From positions 261,213,921 through 261,277,920 of the forward strand of contig CM037879.1 of assembly GCA_021292165.1 (NCBI GenBank): a stretch of DNA of 64,000 nt, given 5' to 3'. The DNA is from Shinisaurus crocodilurus (taxonomy: Eukaryota > Chordata > Lepidosauria > Squamata > Shinisauridae). This document shows positions 47,101-50,605 of the stretch, in pieces. The translations under genes were made by a program, and so were the position numbers. Each line of letters begins with the position of its first letter. The stretch's first letter is position 1. The notes below the pieces were generated by a model, which searched no databases, had not been told where the DNA came from, and worked only from the letters and a program-made list of their open reading frames with translations.

Positions 47101-49063
47101 TGTCAGTTATCATGACCAGAAAATTGCTACTGGCCATACATGAGAATGCCAGCTCATGTTACGCAAACTAACCCAAGATCTGCCTCCCATTTCCTCCCCC
47201 AGTGGCTGCTGCCGCCAACACCACCACACAGTTCTGTTCCAAGTAAAAAGTTACACAGCAATGCTCCAATTTTCCATTTATCTGTGAATGGGCCATAGAT
47301 CATGTTCACATGGATATTTTAGTAGTCCATGGTTGGCAACAGAGAAGTTACATTATCTCAGAGCAGCCAGTTTCCACCACTGGAGCTGCACCTAGCTAAC
47401 TAGGAAGCTTCCTATGAAACACATCCACACGCCTTGCTAGATATTGACAATCCTCTCTCACATTTGTTAGAAAAAGATAAAATGATGTACTGCCAACACT
47501 GACTGGCTCTGACTCTCCATGGTTTCAGACAGGAGTTTTCCTCAGCCCAACTTGAAGATGATACGGATTGAACCTGGCACCTTCTGCTCTACCACTGAGC
47601 TATAGCGCTTCTCCAAACATTTGCTACTGTCTGGATATTAACTTTCAATACTGCTTAGGTGATAAAAAAACACCATATAAAGCTTGCGCTCATCACATAA
47701 ATCAAGTCACGAGTATAGCTTCTCCAGGCATCTTCACGCAGGCATCTCCAATGGTTTATTCTAACTTAGCAACTTTCTCTCACAAATTCTGCGGCTGGAA
47801 AGAAAAGCTTAATACTGGTTGTGAAACATCCAAGTGAGGCGATGTCTTATTTTGTACAGCAACAGGAGGAACTGCATATGTAATTATCTCTGTGCTGCCA
47901 GCACCAGGAAGAGGCTGGAAAGGGCCCAATTAAGAACAAGCCAGAGCAAGCGAGAGGCAGGTCAGCCGTATATATAACCCAGGGATGACTAAGTGTCTAT
48001 CGCACAGCTAGGGCAGTAATGTGAAAGTCAGGACACAAGATCACATCCCCGTAAGTCCACATTAAAAAATACACAGTAAGTATCTCCTCTGGAGTCTTCA
48101 GCAAATATTGCTTGCCCTGTTGGTCCCAAGGGCATAAAGTAGAAAACAGTAAGAAGGTGAAGTGATTTTTTTTACTGAGCCAACTTAGGTAGGGATAGGT
48201 GTATACAACCTTTTGAGTTACACAAAATGCTTCATCGCAACCAACACAGGCTAGAATTCTTTATACAATAATACCTTGGATTACAAGTAACTTGGTTTGA
48301 GAGCGTTTTGCAAGACAAGCAAATTTTAAAATATTTATTTATTTTTTACTTGATATACAAGCGACGTCTTGCAATACAAGTACTGTAGTACGGCTTAAAT
48401 TAAAAATCTCTGTACAAATTTTTTGGGGGGGAATTTCGTTTTGATATAAGAGTGTTTTGGATTACAAGCACGTTTCCGGAACGAATCATGCTCTCAATCC
48501 AAGGCAAGACTGTATACGGTTTTAAGTTAATACTCGTCCCTTTTTGCATGCAATAGGAGAGGCAAACAGCCCCTTCCAACAGTTTACAACACGACCCTAT
48601 TAACGCATTCACTCAGAATTTCAATAGGGCTTGCTCCGAAACTAAAGTGCACAGAGCCTCAGAAACTTGCAAGCAAGCAAGCGTCACTCCAAGAAGAGGA
48701 ATGGAAAAGGTGACCAAAATGCACCCTCTTTTACCAGTTTGAGCGCTAGTACGCCAGTTTGGTTTCTAGGGTGTTACGAAGTACCTGCATCGGCGTTGTA
48801 TAACCACAAGCCAACGCGCGTGCGCGGTAACCGCACGAGACCTCTGGATAGGGATTTATAAACGATCGGCTAAATAAAGGGAGTCGCACCCTCATGCCCA
48901 CTCACCTCCACCGGTTGATCCCCACATTGGAAGAGCCCGCGAACCAGGGGTCCAGGATGTAGACGCAGCGCACCGTGTCGGCTCCTTGGATGACCTCCCT
49001 CAGCGCTGGGTTGTCGTGGAGCCGAAGCCCCTTGCGGAACCAGTGCACCGCGTTCACCCCCAT
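4066..49063 (-). CDS. CRY1: Cryptochrome 1, coding exons 1-11 (last exon outside window)
   Basis: CRY1 is the core circadian repressor: with PER it enters the nucleus and inhibits CLOCK:BMAL1, and it is turned over by FBXL3. Eleven minus-strand exons (48906-49063, 19860-19968, 18930-19072, 11076-11260, 9101-9189, 8104-8244, 7696-8007, 6020-6171, 5704-5906, 4975-5076, 4066-4161) join in one frame with GT donors and AG acceptors. They give 1690 nt, 563 codons plus one base. The product has the N-terminal photolyase-like domain, the FAD domain with W320, W374 and W397, and a Gly/Asn-rich tail. CRY1 rather than CRY2 is supported by the [12 protein letters not shown] start, no Ala-rich N-terminus, and the NGNGNG tail. 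Sauropsid CRY1 is about 620 residues (family knowledge), so roughly 55-60 residues are missing. No matching final exon was seen between 4065 and 1; it probably lies left of the window. Confidence 0.97.
4975..5076 (-). CDS. CRY1: CRY1 exon 10 (residues 498-531), Asn-Gly repeat tail
   Basis: The 102-nt exon reads [20 protein letters not shown] and [13 protein letters not shown]. It begins the intrinsically disordered tail. Three perfect GGAAAT units (plus-strand ATTTCC around 5033-5053), followed by a near unit, encode the Asn-Gly run. The acceptor is TTAG|GCC and the donor GCG|GTAAGT. Chicken and mammalian CRY1 have related but differently sized NG runs (family knowledge). Confidence 0.93.
5704..5906 (-). 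CDS. CRY1: CRY1 exon 9 (residues 430-497), coiled-coil-like C-terminal helix
   Basis: Reads [60 protein letters not shown] and LSRYRGLG. The last helix is the region that binds PER2 and occupies the groove shared with FBXL3 in mammals. The exon is 203 nt and ends in phase 1. An open frame running past the donor to 5648 is intronic read-through. Confidence 0.97.
6020..6171 (-). CDS. CRY1: CRY1 exon 8 (residues 380-429)
   Basis: Encodes [40 protein letters not shown] and [11 protein letters not shown]. Numbering places D387, D389, N393 and W397 at the positions of the flavin-contacting residues and the proximal Trp of the triad. The exon is 152 nt, with acceptor TATAG|G and donor ATCAG|GTTAAG. 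Confidence 0.97.
6956..6994. repeat. (GAAA)n microsatellite
   Basis: About eight GAAA units followed by GAAC variants, in the intron between exons 8 and 7. Confidence 0.95.
7197..7280. repeat. ~85-90 bp near-palindromic dispersed repeat
   Basis: The unit has a central CATTGAACTCAATGG-like core and ends in ATAGGATTGCA-type sequence. Further copies or fragments are at 10915-11003, 32741-32788, 50837-50928, 53044-53130, 56781-56870, 63218-63274 and 63295-63330. The copies are diverged. It looks like an old foldback MITE or the hairpin tail of a larger element; the family is not identified. Confidence 0.6.
7330..7513. mobile_element. Palindromic-ended MITE (DNA transposon relic)
   Basis: The left end TATACTCAAGTATAAGT and right end ACTTATACTTGAGTATA are inverted copies. 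An internal hairpin, CGAGGGGGCATTTTTCAGCA, pairs with TGCTGAAAAACTCG. The form fits a non-autonomous cut-and-paste element; the superfamily is not certain. Confidence 0.7.
7696..8007 (-). CDS. CRY1: CRY1 exon 7 (residues 276-379), FAD domain core
   Basis: A 312-nt, 104-codon exon starting [20 protein letters not shown]. Numbered from exon 1, the Trp in QIPWD is W320 and the Trp in WEEGMK is W374, two members of the conserved Trp triad. It also carries [20 protein letters not shown] and [16 protein letters not shown], the helices that form the flavin pocket and the FBXL3/PER interface in mammalian CRY structures. There is no frameshift or stop. Confidence 0.98.
8104..8244 (-). CDS. CRY1: CRY1 exon 6 (residues 229-275)
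   Basis: A 141-nt exon, exactly 47 codons: [20 protein letters not shown], then [20 protein letters not shown] and LTDLYKK. The segment contains the conserved [10 protein letters not shown] motif of the FAD-binding helical domain. Both splice sites are consensus (TTAAG|G, AAAG|GTATG). Confidence 0.97.
8653..8786. mobile_element. Short hAT-like MITE
   Basis: The ends CAGGAGTGGCAACTTGTAG and CACAAGTTGCCCACCCCT are inverted, and the interior arms (CAGATGTTTTGGCC / GGCCAAAACATCTG) also pair. It belongs to the same general type as the element at 30304-30439. It lies in the intron between exons 6 and 5. Confidence 0.65.
9101..9189 (-). CDS. CRY1: CRY1 exon 5 (residues 199-228)
   Basis: An 89-nt exon encoding [19 protein letters not shown] followed by [10 protein letters not shown]. 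The acceptor is TTGCAG|G and the donor AAAG|GTATG. The GGETEAL motif is typical of animal cryptochromes and (6-4) photolyases. The exon returns the frame to phase 0. Confidence 0.95.
10187..10260. repeat. (ATCT)n / (ATCC)n / (CA)n compound microsatellite
   Basis: About twelve ATCT units, then CCAT, CATA and CA runs. It is in the intron between exons 5 and 4. Confidence 0.95.
11076..11260 (-). CDS. CRY1: CRY1 exon 4 (residues 137-198)
   Basis: Reads [20 protein letters not shown], then [18 protein letters not shown] and [20 protein letters not shown] followed by EELG. This is the linker between the alpha/beta and helical domains, the most variable internal part of CRY1. The frame stays open across all 185 nt, and the splice sites are CTAG|G and CTAG|GTAAT. 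Confidence 0.95.
11261..12597. other. CRY1 intron 3, first part: no recognised feature
   Basis: AT-rich intron sequence with stops in all frames. No SINE, LINE or MITE could be named here, and no conserved motif was seen. Confidence 0.6.
12598..13062. mobile_element. Possible degenerate hAT-like element
   Basis: The left edge (CACGGGTGAGCAATGTCG) and the right edge (GCGACTTGCCCACTCCTGCC) are weakly inverted, in the style of hAT termini. There is no open frame. The boundaries and family are tentative. Confidence 0.35.
13212..14202 (+). mobile_element. Candidate solo LTR, interrupted by a pogo-like MITE
   Basis: It begins TGTGGAGAGAAAGCC and ends CCTTCACA, the TG...CA form of LTRs. An AATAAA signal (about 14066) lies before a GC-rich 3' part. 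Flanking pentamers GAGTA (13207-13211) and GAATA (14203-14207) match at four of five bases. The start resembles that of the candidate LTR at 54183. A MITE is nested at 13769-14049. No retroviral coding sequence is attached. The alternative is a chance resemblance. Confidence 0.4.
13769..14049 (+). mobile_element. pogo-like MITE, copy 1
   Basis: Ends CAGTCATGCCTTGGATTG and (inverted) CAGTAATACCTTGGATTG, flanked by TA on both sides, as for Tc1/mariner-pogo elements. This copy carries a local CATTT pentamer expansion near 13846-13870, which makes it longer than its sisters. It is nested in the candidate LTR. Confidence 0.8.
14315..17184 (-). pseudogene. CR1 ORF2: AP endonuclease and reverse transcriptase, one frameshift
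   Basis: The N-terminal frame (17184 to about 16030) has the endonuclease motifs: [34 protein letters not shown] and SDHVILEF. The C-terminal frame (to 14315) has the [39 protein letters not shown] and FADDTK. The two overlap at 15946-16009. The protein reads through smoothly if one base was lost from the A-run near 16030, so a single indel separates them. Nicking of target DNA and target-primed reverse transcription are the known roles. The RT active-site motif is intact. Confidence 0.92.
17223..18251 (-). CDS. CR1 ORF1: zinc-knuckle, coiled coil and SGNH/GDSL esterase-like domain
   Basis: About 343 codons from the ATG at 18251. The N-terminus has paired cysteines (CKGCAMF and CNKCK), then a Leu-rich heptad stretch [20 protein letters not shown] suggesting a coiled coil. 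The C-terminal half has VVGDSLLRG (block I, Ser), VGTNDTA (block III-like) and DGLHLT (Asp-His), the catalytic blocks of the SGNH hydrolases found in CR1 ORF1 proteins. The protein would bind element RNA; the esterase role is unsettled in the family. An apparent extension upstream to 18524 crosses a microsatellite and a MITE and is not part of the gene. Confidence 0.88.
   Translation of the reverse strand: MEGKDSAVVVTCKGCAMFVFLPEINMAYTCNKCKLVTLLEEKVRGLEQQVSTLRSIRESEEFLDRTMDLQHQSTVQEPEGQLQDEAESETAEARENNTGGTPWKRVTVRSRRTTRHSAPVEAVELWNRFHVLEDESRGQPAEDGLPGTQRDSEQEAEGQSSGGNQTKAYSKRKRRVLVVGDSLLRGIEAKVCREDPWTRQVCCLPGARIKDVTEQLPRLMQPTDTYPFLLFHVGTNDTAKRSYKEITADFEELGRELKNFGAQIVFSSILPVLGRGIERERKILRVNDWLRRWSRREGFGFWDHGLHFLEDGLLAKDGLHLTRTGKNVFGHSMRNLIRRALN
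18282..18362. repeat. (TA)n(TG)n microsatellite and T-tract at the CR1 5' edge
   Basis: A run of AT, then GT, dinucleotides followed by long T-runs broken by GG or G. Confidence 0.9.
18421..18670 (-). mobile_element. pogo-like MITE, copy 2
   Basis: Starts CAGTAATACCTTGTATTG and ends GGCATGACTG, flanked by TA. It is inverted relative to copy 1. It lies between CRY1 exon 3 and the 5' edge of the CR1 LINE. Confidence 0.85.
18930..19072 (-). CDS. CRY1: CRY1 exon 3 (residues 90-136)
   Basis: Encodes [20 protein letters not shown] and then the [20 protein letters not shown] and HTLYDLDK segments. The acceptor CCATAG and donor ACAA|GTAAGT fit consensus. The exon is 143 nt and leaves a two-base phase that is completed by exon 4. 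It lies only about 260 bp from a pogo-like MITE at 18421-18670. Confidence 0.96.
19860..19968 (-). CDS. CRY1: CRY1 exon 2 (residues 53-89)
   Basis: Translates as [15 protein letters not shown] followed by [21 protein letters not shown]. This is a strongly conserved part of the N-terminal alpha/beta domain. The acceptor is TATAG at 19969-19970 and the donor AAG|GTAAAT. The exon is 109 nt and ends in phase 0. Confidence 0.96.
20103..20131. repeat. (CA)n microsatellite
   Basis: About fourteen CA units in intron 1, close to exon 2. Confidence 0.95.
20285..20340. repeat. Alternating (GT)n(GC)n(AC)n tract
   Basis: Uninterrupted purine-pyrimidine alternation of about 55 bp, with a CGCG-rich centre, of the kind that can adopt Z-DNA. 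Confidence 0.9.
20408..20716. mobile_element. Possible DNA transposon with CTGGGTTTGCACGACA-type ends
   Basis: The left end CTGGGTTTGCACGACATG and the right end CATGATGTGCAAATGTACC are loosely inverted. The interior holds several CCCATGATGG/CCATTGTGGG foldbacks. The termini resemble those of 30953-31935. The family is not identified. Confidence 0.4.
21234..21365 (-). mobile_element. 5'-truncated CR1 fragment
   Basis: It begins with the ATAGAATC octamers and matches the 3' end of the CR1 at 14226 for about 130 bp with few differences. Confidence 0.9.
21451..21680 (+). mobile_element. tRNA-derived SINE (Sauria SINE-like), copy 1
   Basis: The body matches its sisters: GGGACTCGGGAGATCC then GGTTCTAGTCCC (box B-like), CTCACAGAGCTGTTGTGAGG, and a GGTTCCTTGCAGG tail ending in AAATAA repeats. 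The left end is eroded. It lies in intron 1. Confidence 0.88.
22055..22400. other. Intron block with AAACCATGGTTT-like foldbacks
   Basis: Short inverted motifs such as AACTATGGTTTAGTGTGATG and CCATGGTTTGGTG recur here and at 26840-27110. They look like arms of old DNA elements. The boundaries cannot be fixed. Confidence 0.3.
22410..25020. other. CRY1 intron 1 segment without genes
   Basis: It contains an RFX-type X-box (23042-23054), a probable L2 3' tail on the plus strand (about 23160-23300) and otherwise unremarkable intron sequence. No coding exon or RNA gene was recognised. Confidence 0.5.
23042..23054. promoter_or_regulatory. Palindromic RFX X-box in intron 1
   Basis: GTTGCTAGGCAAC is two RFX half-sites with a one-base spacer, close to the textbook X-box. 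It lies in apparently unique intron sequence upstream of an L2 tail. Occupancy is unknown. Confidence 0.35.
25024..25275 (+). repeat. Dispersed repeat with CATGCTGGATCAGACCAAGG, copy 1
   Basis: It starts AACATAAGAAGAGCCATGCT and matches 57752-58016 (plus) and 52561-52720 (minus). The structure looks like a 3' fragment of a non-LTR element or an unclassified SINE. It has no obvious tRNA promoter. Confidence 0.75.
25960..26515 (+). mobile_element. L2 LINE, 3' fragment
   Basis: One frame reads [20 protein letters not shown], similar to the L2 segment after the RT. The tail CTGCCTTAAGCACCATTTC followed by a TATAAATA run is L2-like. A related tail repeats at 26540-26695. Confidence 0.7.
27560..27860. 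repeat. Degenerate short tandem units (ATTAGGGGAA / GCACACAAA)
   Basis: Motifs such as GCATTATTAGGGGAAGAGCA, GCATTGTATTAGGGGAAATT and GAGTATATTAGGAAAAACAT recur every 40-60 bp. They probably derive from an old minisatellite. Confidence 0.4.
28774..28840. promoter_or_regulatory. Intron 1 cluster: two RORE-like sites around an RFX X-box
   Basis: On the minus strand, AAAGTAGGTCA (28840-28830) matches the RORE consensus WAWNTRGGTCA at every position. On the plus strand TAAATAGGTCG (28774-28784) matches ten of eleven. Between them GTTGCTCTAGCAAC (28784-28797) is a palindromic X-box of the RFX type. Mouse Cry1 has intronic ROREs that delay its expression phase (established knowledge). Equivalence here is inferred from gene, intron and motif only. 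Confidence 0.5.
29318..29346. repeat. (CTAT)n microsatellite
   Basis: About seven units, directly followed by an L2-like tail on the minus strand (TATATCCCGCCTATACATAA). Confidence 0.9.
29435..29564 (+). mobile_element. Sauria SINE-like fragment, copy 2 (3' part)
   Basis: Contains CCTACCTCACAGGGTTGTTG and GCCTTGGGTTCCTTGCAAG, ending in an AAATAA tail. The tRNA-like half is missing. Confidence 0.8.
30304..30439. mobile_element. hAT-type MITE with perfect 8-bp target duplication
   Basis: The ends CAGGGCTCTCCAACCTTGGG and CCCAAGGTTGCAGAGCCCTG are inverted with few mismatches. TTCTAAAG flanks both sides (30296-30303 and 30440-30447), the 8-bp duplication of hAT transposition. The arms pair over most of the length. 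Confidence 0.9.
30953..31935. mobile_element. ~0.98 kb DNA transposon-like element, TTAA-flanked
   Basis: The left end CTGGGTTCGCACAACACGC and the inverted right end share GTTCnCACnACAC. TTAA occurs immediately at both edges (30949-30952 and about 31933-31936), as for piggyBac insertions. The interior is GC-rich with repeated CTCTCTGCCAGCAC segments and no protein. The superfamily is not proven. Confidence 0.45.
32080..32310 (+). mobile_element. L2 LINE 3' fragment
   Basis: One frame reads [19 protein letters not shown], the C-terminal motif seen in L2-type ORF2 (compare [17 protein letters not shown] in the L2 at 43184). It ends in AAAATAAAATAAAG. Confidence 0.65.
33407..33645 (+). mobile_element. 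Sauria SINE-like, copy 3 (complete)
   Basis: It starts GAGCCAGTGTGGTGTAGTGG (box A region), has GATCCGGGTTCTAGTCCC (box B) and the TTGTTGTGAGGATAAAATGG body, and ends in AATAAA repeats. It lies in intron 1, sense to the plus strand. Confidence 0.92.
34380..35290. other. GC-rich, strand-asymmetric block in intron 1
   Basis: A CpG-containing segment (34380-34760) is followed by a pyrimidine-rich stretch with TCTCTC and TGCTGCTGC runs (34795-35000), then purine-rich G-runs (35045-35280). No splice-supported coding sequence was found. It could be the inside of a hAT element whose right end is near 36107, or an intronic CpG island. Nothing decides between them by eye. Confidence 0.5.
35487..35508. 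repeat. (GA)n microsatellite
   Basis: About eleven GA units following GGGGGA. Confidence 0.9.
35580..35818 (+). mobile_element. Sauria SINE-like, copy 4
   Basis: A complete head GAGCCAGTGTGGCGTAATTG, box B-like GACCCAGGTTCTAGTCCC, and tail TATAAATAAAGTAAAATAAA. It closely matches copies 3 and 6. Confidence 0.92.
36039..36107. mobile_element. hAT (Charlie-like) terminal fragment
   Basis: GGTCGTGACTCGAAAAAGG then TTGGGGACCACTGCT resembles a hAT right end. A matching left end was not found with confidence; GTCG-containing motifs near 34395-34435 are possible remnants. Confidence 0.45.
36686..36870. repeat. DIRS left inverted terminal repeat
   Basis: The stretch from CACACACATATGGG (about 36739) to CTCCTCAGTTCC (about 36871) is the exact reverse complement of 42540-42672. 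The outermost 50 bases (GACAGGTTGCTTACCTGTAA onward) differ from the other end, as usual for DIRS, where each terminus is completed from the internal region. Confidence 0.9.
37060..37162. repeat. DIRS internal complementary region
   Basis: It carries the complement of the left outer end (GTTACAGGTAAGCAACCTGTC) joined to the outer end of the right terminus (CTTCTTCGTGGTCTCTGTGC). This is the junction expected of the template used to restore both termini via a circle. Confidence 0.88.
37198..38215 (-). pseudogene. DIRS tyrosine recombinase, one frameshift
   Basis: The N-terminal SAM-like segment ([20 protein letters not shown]) lies in a frame that overlaps the end of pol and stops at 38100. 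The rest is an open 298-codon frame in another phase. It has [12 protein letters not shown] (catalytic Arg I), [14 protein letters not shown] (HxxR) and [14 protein letters not shown] (Trp plus nucleophile Tyr). A one-base indel near 38105-38125 explains the break. The enzyme integrates the circular DNA intermediate. The catalytic residues are all present. Confidence 0.88.
38225..40387 (-). CDS. DIRS pol: reverse transcriptase, RNase H, methyltransferase-like domain
   Basis: An open frame of 720 codons. RT motifs include [54 protein letters not shown] and the active site [12 protein letters not shown] (YLDD in place of the more usual YxDD variants). RNase H follows, with [27 protein letters not shown] and [17 protein letters not shown], then [10 protein letters not shown]. 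The C-terminal 130 residues ([33 protein letters not shown] and [13 protein letters not shown]) match the adenine-methyltransferase-like domain known from DIRS elements. The start is uncertain, because translation may be coupled to gag. Confidence 0.93.
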   Translation of the reverse strand: MSTSPHLNNSGRDDGPDSHTPPHNINQLDNIGVGIVGLKPHSRRLHNAHTLNSARGARGGGATSLDGAFDSVTGPTDLSPPVQPALDTSRPITSSPPPQAPLFGSRLHQHLRSWRTITTDRWVLSIVEHGYRIEFGVLPPFLGIKTTRPTRVLLEEMSNLLQKGAIRPVPAENLEDGLYSRYFIVKKKGGGLRPILDLRTVNLFIPPKRFRMVTLQSLLPLLRRNDWFASIDLKDAYFHIAIHEDTQKYLRFRVGDDTFQFVVLPFGLSTAPRVFTKCMAVVCASLRARGITVFPYLDDWLLVAQSKWELQHALEETLYLLEDLGLCLNVEKSVLQPVREIQYIGAKLNAFEGRAYLPSDRVRHVKTLAKRISKQPICSAHTIQRLLGHMASTIAVVRYARLRMRPLQTWFIKEFKPEKDKPSVRLFLPRAVRESLRWWQQESNLNAGIPFQSPTPNRILTTDASLLGWVAHSGDHVVQGTWTSTQAAKHINWLELMAVWKALQALEQYLSNCHIQVVTDNTTVVAYINKQGGTRSTRLTRLTMQLYEWALLRGMSFVAIHIAGKSNVLADTLSRVSMQSHEWTLDRKVTNSLFQRWGHPRIDLFATSENTRCPMFCSRVASDPNSITDAFLMTWSGDFYYLFPPIPLLTRVIAKIARDGTNCILVCPRWPRQPWFAHLLNLSQGDYLPLPLQDNLLTQHKGKVFHPNLRSLNLMAWRIR
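40179..42290 (-). pseudogene. DIRS gag-like ORF, copy 2, frameshifted
   Basis: It starts at 42290 with [16 protein letters not shown] and CLLCLGQGH, the same Cys-rich knuckle as copy 1. A Lys-rich stretch, then an Arg-Ser-rich segment ending near 41466, follow in the first frame. The homologous middle and C-terminal parts continue in other frames (about 41330-41540, 40980-41228 and 40179-40934). Two or more indels therefore break the gene. The tail is Gln/Pro/Arg-rich and overlaps the start of pol. The assignment as Gag rests on position and on copy 1. Confidence 0.78.
42540..42697. repeat. DIRS right inverted terminal repeat
   Basis: Reverse-complement partner of the left repeat, ending CACGAAGAAGAA. 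The equivalent terminus of copy 1 (2652-2794) is diverged. Confidence 0.9.
42746..42845. mobile_element. Short hAT-like foldback at the DIRS edge
   Basis: TGTGTTGGACTACAACTCC pairs with GGGAGTTATAGTCCAACACA, and the ends CCAAGCCTTAG / CCAAGTTGGGG are loosely inverted. It resembles the MITE at 30304. Confidence 0.55.
43035..44862 (-). mobile_element. L2 LINE, 5'-truncated
   Basis: It carries the RT of an L2-type element and the L2-like 3' end, with GCCCAGGGTGGCCGG near 43085-43100. The 5' end is cut within ORF2 at about 44862, where an oppositely oriented L2 tail begins. It lies in intron 1, in sense with CRY1. Confidence 0.88.
43184..44862 (-). pseudogene. L2 ORF2 reverse transcriptase, truncated and frameshifted
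   Basis: The upstream frame (about 44850 to 43465) has RT motifs [66 protein letters not shown] and [13 protein letters not shown]. It breaks near 43470, close to a 12-bp duplication (GGTCAAGGCCAA repeated). The C-terminal frame continues as [20 protein letters not shown] and [20 protein letters not shown] to 43184. The endonuclease part is absent. Confidence 0.9.
44863..45010 (+). mobile_element. L2 3' tail, opposite orientation
   Basis: TTGTAAGCTGCCCCGGGAGA and the following A-rich TTTTAAAAAA segment form an L2-like 3' end on the plus strand. Confidence 0.6.
45678..45902. repeat. DNA-element relic with GGCACCTTAAAGACTAAC
   Basis: CTTATGGCACCTTAAAGACT and CAAATTTATTATGGCA recur in inverted or direct form within the block, and the same motif forms a hairpin at 53811-53898. 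Confidence 0.5.
45903..47450. other. CRY1 intron 1 segment, no recognised gene
   Basis: It contains a short GT run (about 46085-46100) and a fragment resembling a hAT end (GATTGGGGATCCCTG near 46399). No exon, RNA gene or named repeat was found in the rest. Confidence 0.5.
47465..47612 (-). mobile_element. Degenerate tRNA-derived SINE
   Basis: Minus-strand box A and B remnants (GCTCAGTGGTAGAGCAG, and GGTTCAATCC with one change), followed by sequence similar to 53167-53365. It is old and diverged. Confidence 0.55.
48266..48512 (-). mobile_element. pogo-like MITE, copy 3
   Basis: It starts CAATAATACCTTGGATTA and ends AAGGCAAGACTG, between TA dinucleotides. It is about 390 bp downstream of CRY1 exon 1 in intron 1. 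Confidence 0.85.
48906..49063 (-). CDS. CRY1: CRY1 exon 1 (residues 1-52, start codon)
   Basis: The exon begins with ATG at 49063-49061 and reads [20 protein letters not shown], the start of the photolyase alpha/beta domain. It also contains the serine-loop segment [12 protein letters not shown] (about residues 41-52), which in mammalian CRY1 lines the secondary pocket that contacts CLOCK and BMAL1. It ends in TGGAG before a GTGAGT donor, splitting an Arg codon. The ATG sits in a CpG island, and no upstream in-frame coding extension is convincing. Usage is GC-rich, unlike the later exons, as expected for an exon inside a CpG island. Confidence 0.97.
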
Positions 49064-49629
49064 CTTCGAGGGTCGGTTGGCCACTTCCCCCACCCACCAC
49101 CACCACGCCACGAGCGAAGGAAGAACTGGGAGCAGAGGGGGCCGGGAAGCTGAAGAGTGTCGTCGGCCGTTCAAGAATAAATGAAGCCGGCGTCGCGGCT
49201 CATACCGAGCCCAGGGCCCGCCACTGAGGGGAGCACCTCGGGGTGGGGGGAAAGGTGCGAAAGAAGAGGGGGGCTGCGAAAGATGCCGCTCTACAAGAGC
49301 GGCTCTAGGACCCGGTGGAGGCGGCGGCCAAGGCGGTGGAAGCGGCGGCAGTGGCGATGGCCACCAGCGGGAACCGCATCACCCCCTCTTTTCCTCAGCC
49401 CCGCGCGCCCACTCGCAGTTGGGGGTTGGGTGAGAGGAGCGGGTGGGAGAGCCTCACAAAGTTCGACGTAAAGAAAGAACCCCCGGTTCGCGCTGCGCGG
49501 GTGGCGGGAGACCCCGTCCTTCTCCCCCCTCAGCTCCGAGCCGAGCGCCGCTCTCCGAGCCGAGCGCCCTGTGACTCTACGCAGTTCTCCCGACGGACGG
49601 GGGCCGCCAAGCTCCGCCCTCTCCTCCCC

Positions 49630-49634
49630 ATTGG
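49630..49634 (-). promoter_or_regulatory. CCAAT box (minus strand)
   Basis: ATTGG on the plus strand reads CCAAT in the direction of CRY1, within the CpG island and 13 bp from the E-box. Position and orientation fit an NF-Y site; binding is inferred. Confidence 0.5.
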
Positions 49635-49646
49635 CAGCCTCCGCCC

Positions 49647-49672
49647 CACGTGACCGCCAGCCCCCTCACGTT
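49647..49672. promoter_or_regulatory. E-box CACGTG plus E'-box CACGTT, candidate CLOCK:BMAL1 sites
   Basis: A perfect CACGTG at 49647-49652 is followed by CACGTT at 49667-49672, with starts 20 bp apart. Paired E-boxes in the proximal promoter drive Cry1 and Per genes in mammals, so this is the expected clock input. The function is inferred from motif and position. Confidence 0.6.
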
Positions 49673-49815
49673 TCTCAAATGTGTTTACTGCCCTGTGGTG
49701 AGCCGTTGCGGGCCTCACAAAACGTAGAAGTTGGAGGATATTTTTTAAAAAATAAATTAACAGTCGCGCTGAACGTAAACGGGCTATCGGCGCATGAGCC
49801 GACGCGGAACGGAGC

Positions 49816-49823
49816 TCACGTCA
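49816..49823 (-). promoter_or_regulatory. CRE-like octamer TGACGTGA
   Basis: Plus-strand TCACGTCA (minus-strand TGACGTGA) differs from the full CRE TGACGTCA at one base. It lies in the CpG island upstream of the E-boxes. CREB/ATF binding is a possibility, not shown. Confidence 0.35.
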
Positions 49824-50499
49824 ACGGAAAGCTCTCGTCGTCGGCTGCTGACAAAGAAAAAAGGCCGAGGAGCGGAGCCTTGAGGAGCGCCTCTTAGCCA
49901 CGCCCCTCCGAGCCAGGCGCGAAATACCCGGATGAGCACGGGGCTTCCATGGAGGTTTTCTTAAACGCGGTGCTTAACACTCCCTCGCATGCCAGTGCTG
50001 AGCAACGTGCGCGCGCGCCTGAGAGACCGCGAGAGCGAGCGTCCGACTATGGGCGCGCGCAAGGAGAGGAAAAGGGCGTGCTGTTTGCTGTCGTCGCTTG
50101 CGCGTGCACGGCGAGAAGCGCTTTCCTCCTCCTTTGCCTCTGCCTCGGGTAGCCTGTGTGGCTCGTGTTTGCACGCCTGGAAGAGGCTTGGGGGGGGGGG
50201 GGGGGGAGAGATGCTAGCGAGCTATACGGGTCTCTCTGCTTGTCCGGATGCGACGGGTTAGTTGGAGCCAGTAGCGAACAGCCAACAAGAGGCAGTCTCT
50301 AATTAGCCCTGCCAGCTCTCTATGCGGGTTTTGTATGGCTAGACGTGGTGGTGGTTATATAACTGAAGCGCGTGAGGCAGCCCTCTTAAAAAGAGAGACG
50401 CGCGACGCGCCCCTCTTTGTACAGACTGCACCTGCTCGCCTCCTTGCCGTTAGATGACTGTGCTCCGAGACACATCATGATGCATTTGTTTTATCTAAA

Positions 50500-50605
50500 T
50501 AATTTTACTCCGCCTTTTGGCTCAGATGCCCTCATATTTTTGTTGTTCCCCGCCTCGATCTAGACGGAGAGGCGGGTAAGAATTATTATTATTATTATTA
50601 TTAGC
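50500..50605 (+). repeat. L2-like tail with (ATT)n
   Basis: GAGAGGCGGGTAAGAATTATT ends in an ATT run and then CAG units (50583-50617). Confidence 0.55.

Larger units (their letters stand above)
48860..50180. promoter_or_regulatory. CRY1: CpG island and promoter of CRY1
   Basis: The block around and upstream of the CRY1 start codon is rich in CG dinucleotides and GC boxes, while the flanks are AT-rich. Minus-strand transcription would start upstream of 49063. Candidate elements are an inverted CCAAT box (49630-49634), an E-box (49647-49652), an E'-box (49667-49672) and a CRE-like octamer (49816-49823). Short plus-strand frames in the island show no recognisable protein. The transcription start itself cannot be fixed by eye. 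Confidence 0.75.

Noticed and set aside
49181..49653. Plus-strand open frames upstream of CRY1 as a divergent gene
   Set aside because: They are Arg/Pro/Ala-rich frames in a CpG island with no recognisable domain and no splice support.
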